Shown here in pieces: positions 61,439 to 64,000 of a stretch of DNA of 64,000 nucleotides. The notes beneath the pieces were generated by a model, which saw nothing but the letters and a program-made list of their open reading frames with translations, was not told the DNA's origin and searched no databases. Position 1 is the stretch's first letter. Every line of letters starts with the position of its first letter. Both the position numbers and the translations under genes were made by a program. Source of the stretch: JAGOFO01 sp964522105 (GTDB lineage Bacteria > Myxococcota_A > UBA9042 > DTJE01). The stretch is from the NCBI GenBank assembly GCA_964522105.1, contig CAZFVA010000005.1:62001-126000 (forward strand). The letters run 5' to 3'.

Positions 61439-63337
61439 CTACTCTTCAATACACTTACTGGTAAGGGAGCTGCGGTAGTACGGCACTTCATCGAGCCAGT
61501 ACTCGCCGATAAACGGCCAGACTTCCGTGTCGCCGCCGATTACCATGCTGCTGCTCTTCGATACCTGCTTGACGTCGCCATCAGTTTCGCCCGACAGAGC
61601 CCTGAGTTCCTGACTGAGCGTGTCGATCGCGGCGCCGCTGATATCAACTTCGATTTCGGTCTGGTGAATCTGGGATCTTTCGATGTCCGCTTCAACGCCC
61701 TTCAGGATGCGCTGAATCGTAACGCCGCAGCGAACTACGTCGTCCTTACGCAGCGTTTCCAGACGTTCAAGCATCTCGTCCGCGAAAGCGCCAAGTCTGG
61801 CCTTGTCACGGGAAATTGCTGTGGCTTCCTTCTCGATCTGGCGAATCGTTCTGTACAGATTATAGAACTCGATGTTGGACATGACCGGCCATGTCAGTTC
61901 CTTCGGCAGGCCTTTGCTGTCGCCGGGTTCATTAACGGACTGCAGGAAATTGCTGTAGTAATTTTCCAGCGATGTCTGGGCTTCCATGAACCTTTTCAAG
62001 GGAACCTGGTGCACAGCGATCTCGCTGTCAAACATTTGGAGCGCTTTTTCGGACTTGTCGTAGTAGCAGAGGTCGCCATAAACGCGGGCTTCAAGAATCC
62101 ACAGTTCGGGATTAAACGTGTTGCCGAAATACGGGGACCTGATTGCATGGAACGAGCCCAGGGCACGTGAGTAATCGCCCTTCATCATGTAGGTCCATGC
62201 CAGTTCAAAGAAAACTGTTCCGGCACGGGGTGATTCACTCGGGACCTTCTTGTAGTAGAAAATGGCCGCGTCGTGGTTTTCAGCTTCATAAGCGATACGC
62301 GCCAGGCCCATGTACGAAAGGTCGCGGACGCTGTCGTTACGGTTAACGCCTTCCGCGATGTTGACTGCAGACTGAAATGATTCAACCGCAGACTTGTACA
62401 TGTTGTTGCGAACCTGAACGAGGCCGATCAGGTAGCGGGCTTTTGCTGCTTCGACAGCAGTATCAGAGACACGGCTGAGATGATTGACAGCGCGCTCGTA
62501 TTCCCCGATATCATAGAAGAATTCGCCCATTACATAGTTGAATTCATCCTGGAAGTGCTGCGAGAAACCAATGATCGGGAATGAAGTAAGCTGTTCCAGT
62601 TCGTGCGGGTTATAAATCACTTCGCGGCGAAGAGCCCGAAGCTTCCCGAAAGCATCCTCGAAGAACGGCTTGTCAGCGCCCTGAAGGAGTACTTCAACCA
62701 GAAGACGCGCGGCGCTCTGATAGAGCTTCGCGTTCGTAAGAGCAGCAGCCATTCCGTACTTGGCGTTGTAAACTTCAATTGAATCAGCGGCGTAGTTGTC
62801 TTCCTTCAGAAAACCCTGGAACAGATCGAGTGCCTCGACCCATTTACCCTTTTCCGCCATATCGAGACCTTTGCGCAGCTTGCCTTTGGCGTAAGCCTTG
62901 CGTCTGGCCTCCTCAGCTTTCTGAGCTTCAATCGCGCGGATCCGGTCTTCTTCCAGCTTCTGAAGGCGTTCAGCTTCCAGTTCCTGGGGTGTCTTTTCAC
63001 GGACAACCGGTGCAGCGACGACCTGCTGCTGCTGAACCTGCTGTTGATTCTGCTGAACAACGGCCGGCTTTTTGAAAAGCTCCGGGGTGCTCATCATGAA
63101 TTTGATGACGCCGTCCGGAACGCCCGACTTCCTGAGTTCAAGGATGTCGCTGATAACAAGGTTGAAAACGGAGCGGTCCTTCTGGATGGCCGCAATGATA
63201 TCCGCTTCCGGTACCATAAGTTGAACTGCGAGGGTCACTACTTCTTCCTTCGTGATCGCGCTGGCAGATCCTGAAATCAGGACCACGCCCGGCACAATCG
63301 CGGCAAGCAGTAGTCTCGAAATTGAGTTTCGACTCAT
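61439..63337 (-). CDS. Periplasmic TPR protein, GltC-like
   Basis: 632 residues from an ATG with GGTGGGAAA. A signal peptide (about 1-25, SGSASA) is followed by a short helical domain (25-90) with 'VTLAVQLMVPEADIIAAIQK', a Gln-rich linker and a charged coiled coil (about 110-155), then TPR-like helices (about 160-470). A long alpha-helical stretch and a C-terminal segment VWPFIGEYWLDEVPYYRSSL follow; I associate this last motif with GltC-type gliding proteins. The protein should be periplasmic. It lies between the beta-barrel gene and the GltD-like gene and is probably co-transcribed with both. Confidence 0.65.
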   Translation of the reverse strand: MSRNSISRLLLAAIVPGVVLISGSASAITKEEVVTLAVQLMVPEADIIAAIQKDRSVFNLVISDILELRKSGVPDGVIKFMMSTPELFKKPAVVQQNQQQVQQQQVVAAPVVREKTPQELEAERLQKLEEDRIRAIEAQKAEEARRKAYAKGKLRKGLDMAEKGKWVEALDLFQGFLKEDNYAADSIEVYNAKYGMAAALTNAKLYQSAARLLVEVLLQGADKPFFEDAFGKLRALRREVIYNPHELEQLTSFPIIGFSQHFQDEFNYVMGEFFYDIGEYERAVNHLSRVSDTAVEAAKARYLIGLVQVRNNMYKSAVESFQSAVNIAEGVNRNDSVRDLSYMGLARIAYEAENHDAAIFYYKKVPSESPRAGTVFFELAWTYMMKGDYSRALGSFHAIRSPYFGNTFNPELWILEARVYGDLCYYDKSEKALQMFDSEIAVHQVPLKRFMEAQTSLENYYSNFLQSVNEPGDSKGLPKELTWPVMSNIEFYNLYRTIRQIEKEATAISRDKARLGAFADEMLERLETLRKDDVVRCGVTIQRILKGVEADIERSQIHQTEIEVDISGAAIDTLSQELRALSGETDGDVKQVSKSSSMVIGGDTEVWPFIGEYWLDEVPYYRSSLTSKCIEE

Positions 63338-63406
63338 TTTCCCACCGTCTGTATAGTCAGCCCAGCGGCCAAAGGCCGCAAAAGATGTCAATAACGCACT
63401 GCCGAA

Positions 63407-64000
63407 CTATTTAGGAGCTGGCGTAAAGTAAGTCACGCCAATCGTAATTTCGGCCAGAGATCTGACACCGTCGGACCACTCGCCGTTACCCTTGCCGGGG
63501 TATCCCGGGAAGATGTAATGACGGTAATCAATCCCGACAGCCAGATAGTCCGTCGCGTAGAATTTCAGGAACGCACCAAGGTTGGCCATAAGGTTGAACG
63601 GGATCGCGCCGTCATATGACCAGCGGGTTTCCCACTTTTTGGCTGTGCCGTTATAAATCTGGGATCCCATCATTCCAAGACCGACCAGGAAGCCGGCATC
63701 AAATGACGTGATCTTTTTGTTCATGACGCTGAACTTACCGTGGAACGGGGTCCACAGAATGTTCACACCGGCATACCACTGAACCTTTTCCGGTACTTCC
63801 ACGCGATCGATGTTACCACCCGAGAACACTTCAAGGTCACTGCGGAGGGTGTTTTCGAACGACGGGATGTAGGCGCCGGCCACTTCAAAGGAAAGACCTT
63901 CCATGAAATGGTAATCGTACCGGATACCGACGGGCATATAGACGAAGAACGGGTCATTCGGGATAACACCCAGATAGACTCCGATCTCGTGACGCCGATC
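63407..64000 (-). CDS. Outer-membrane beta-barrel protein (partial at the right edge)
   Basis: Open from the right edge to a stop at 63407, giving the C-terminal 197 residues. Alternating hydrophobic/aromatic strands and turns (VGIRYDYHFMEGLSFEVAGAY, FKFYATDYLAVGIDYRHYIF, EITIGVTYF) with a terminal aromatic residue near the end are typical of the deltaproteobacterial outer-membrane barrel family to which GltA and GltB belong. The start is outside the window. It lies 69 bases upstream of the GltC-like gene on the same strand, so it is the first visible gene of this transcript. Confidence 0.7.
   Translation of the reverse strand, partial: DRRHEIGVYLGVIPNDPFFVYMPVGIRYDYHFMEGLSFEVAGAYIPSFENTLRSDLEVFSGGNIDRVEVPEKVQWYAGVNILWTPFHGKFSVMNKKITSFDAGFLVGLGMMGSQIYNGTAKKWETRWSYDGAIPFNLMANLGAFLKFYATDYLAVGIDYRHYIFPGYPGKGNGEWSDGVRSLAEITIGVTYFTPAPK

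Overview
The window is one chromosomal stretch of a Gram-negative bacterium with roughly 50-55% GC. I favour a relative of the Myxococcota/Bradymonadota, a deltaproteobacterial-type lineage. The support is: lipoproteins with spaced-cysteine segments, a bactofilin, many tetratricopeptide (TPR) proteins, a zapA - 6S-like RNA - rny order, and at the right edge a run of TPR and outer-membrane genes resembling the Myxococcus Glt (gliding) core. Taxonomy is inference only. A run of exactly 100 N inside ybeY shows this is a scaffold from a draft or metagenome assembly. I see no phage, insertion sequence or CRISPR array. Gene density is very high and no gene-free stretch exceeds about 240 bases.

Layout. 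1-2.9 kb: 5' part of a very large unrecognised protein (minus), which runs off the left edge. 3.1-7.9 kb (plus): HExxH lipoprotein metalloprotease, zinc-ribbon/TM/TPR protein, AdiA-like decarboxylase. 8.1-10.2 kb (minus): divergent EF-G paralogue. 10.4-13.0 kb (plus): GNAT, DUF2156 and repeat protein in one operon. 13.0-26.6 kb (minus): a 3536-residue TPR protein, nadB and a Cys-rich lipoprotein. 26.8-30.3 kb: dnaE (plus). 30.3-33.8 kb: zinc-ribbon/TM/TPR protein (minus). 33.9-36.2 kb (plus): bactofilin, degenerate cyclophilin lipoprotein, deoC. 36.2-37.1 kb: lipA (minus). 37.2-42.2 kb (plus): a 33-residue bS22/AURKAIP1-type protein, membrane TPR protein, DUF4388-like protein, phoH, ybeY. 42.2-52.0 kb (minus): hutH, KOW protein, xerC, hslV, hslU, DUF3467, malQ, zapA, 6S RNA candidate, rny. 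52.1-56.1 kb (plus): NifU-domain protein, tRNA-Val and tRNA-Asp with promoter and terminator, then NamZ-like, nadD, DUF2520 and a TM protein. 56.1-64.0 kb (minus): beta-barrel, two large periplasmic TPR proteins, TPR lipoprotein and small secreted protein.

How it fits together. Much of the window is housekeeping: replication (dnaE, xerC, zapA), RNA processing (phoH/ybeY, rny, 6S candidate), proteolysis (hslUV), cofactors (nadB, nadD, lipA, NifU domain) and central metabolism. The accessory content is dominated by TPR scaffolds: seven proteins cover about 37% of the bases. The strongest candidate for a multi-component apparatus is the envelope cluster at the right edge. The main individual oddities are the 3536-residue TPR protein upstream of nadB, the EF-G paralogue lacking its GTPase histidine, a lipoprotein with a cyclophilin fold that looks catalytically dead, and the 33-residue ribosomal-type protein.
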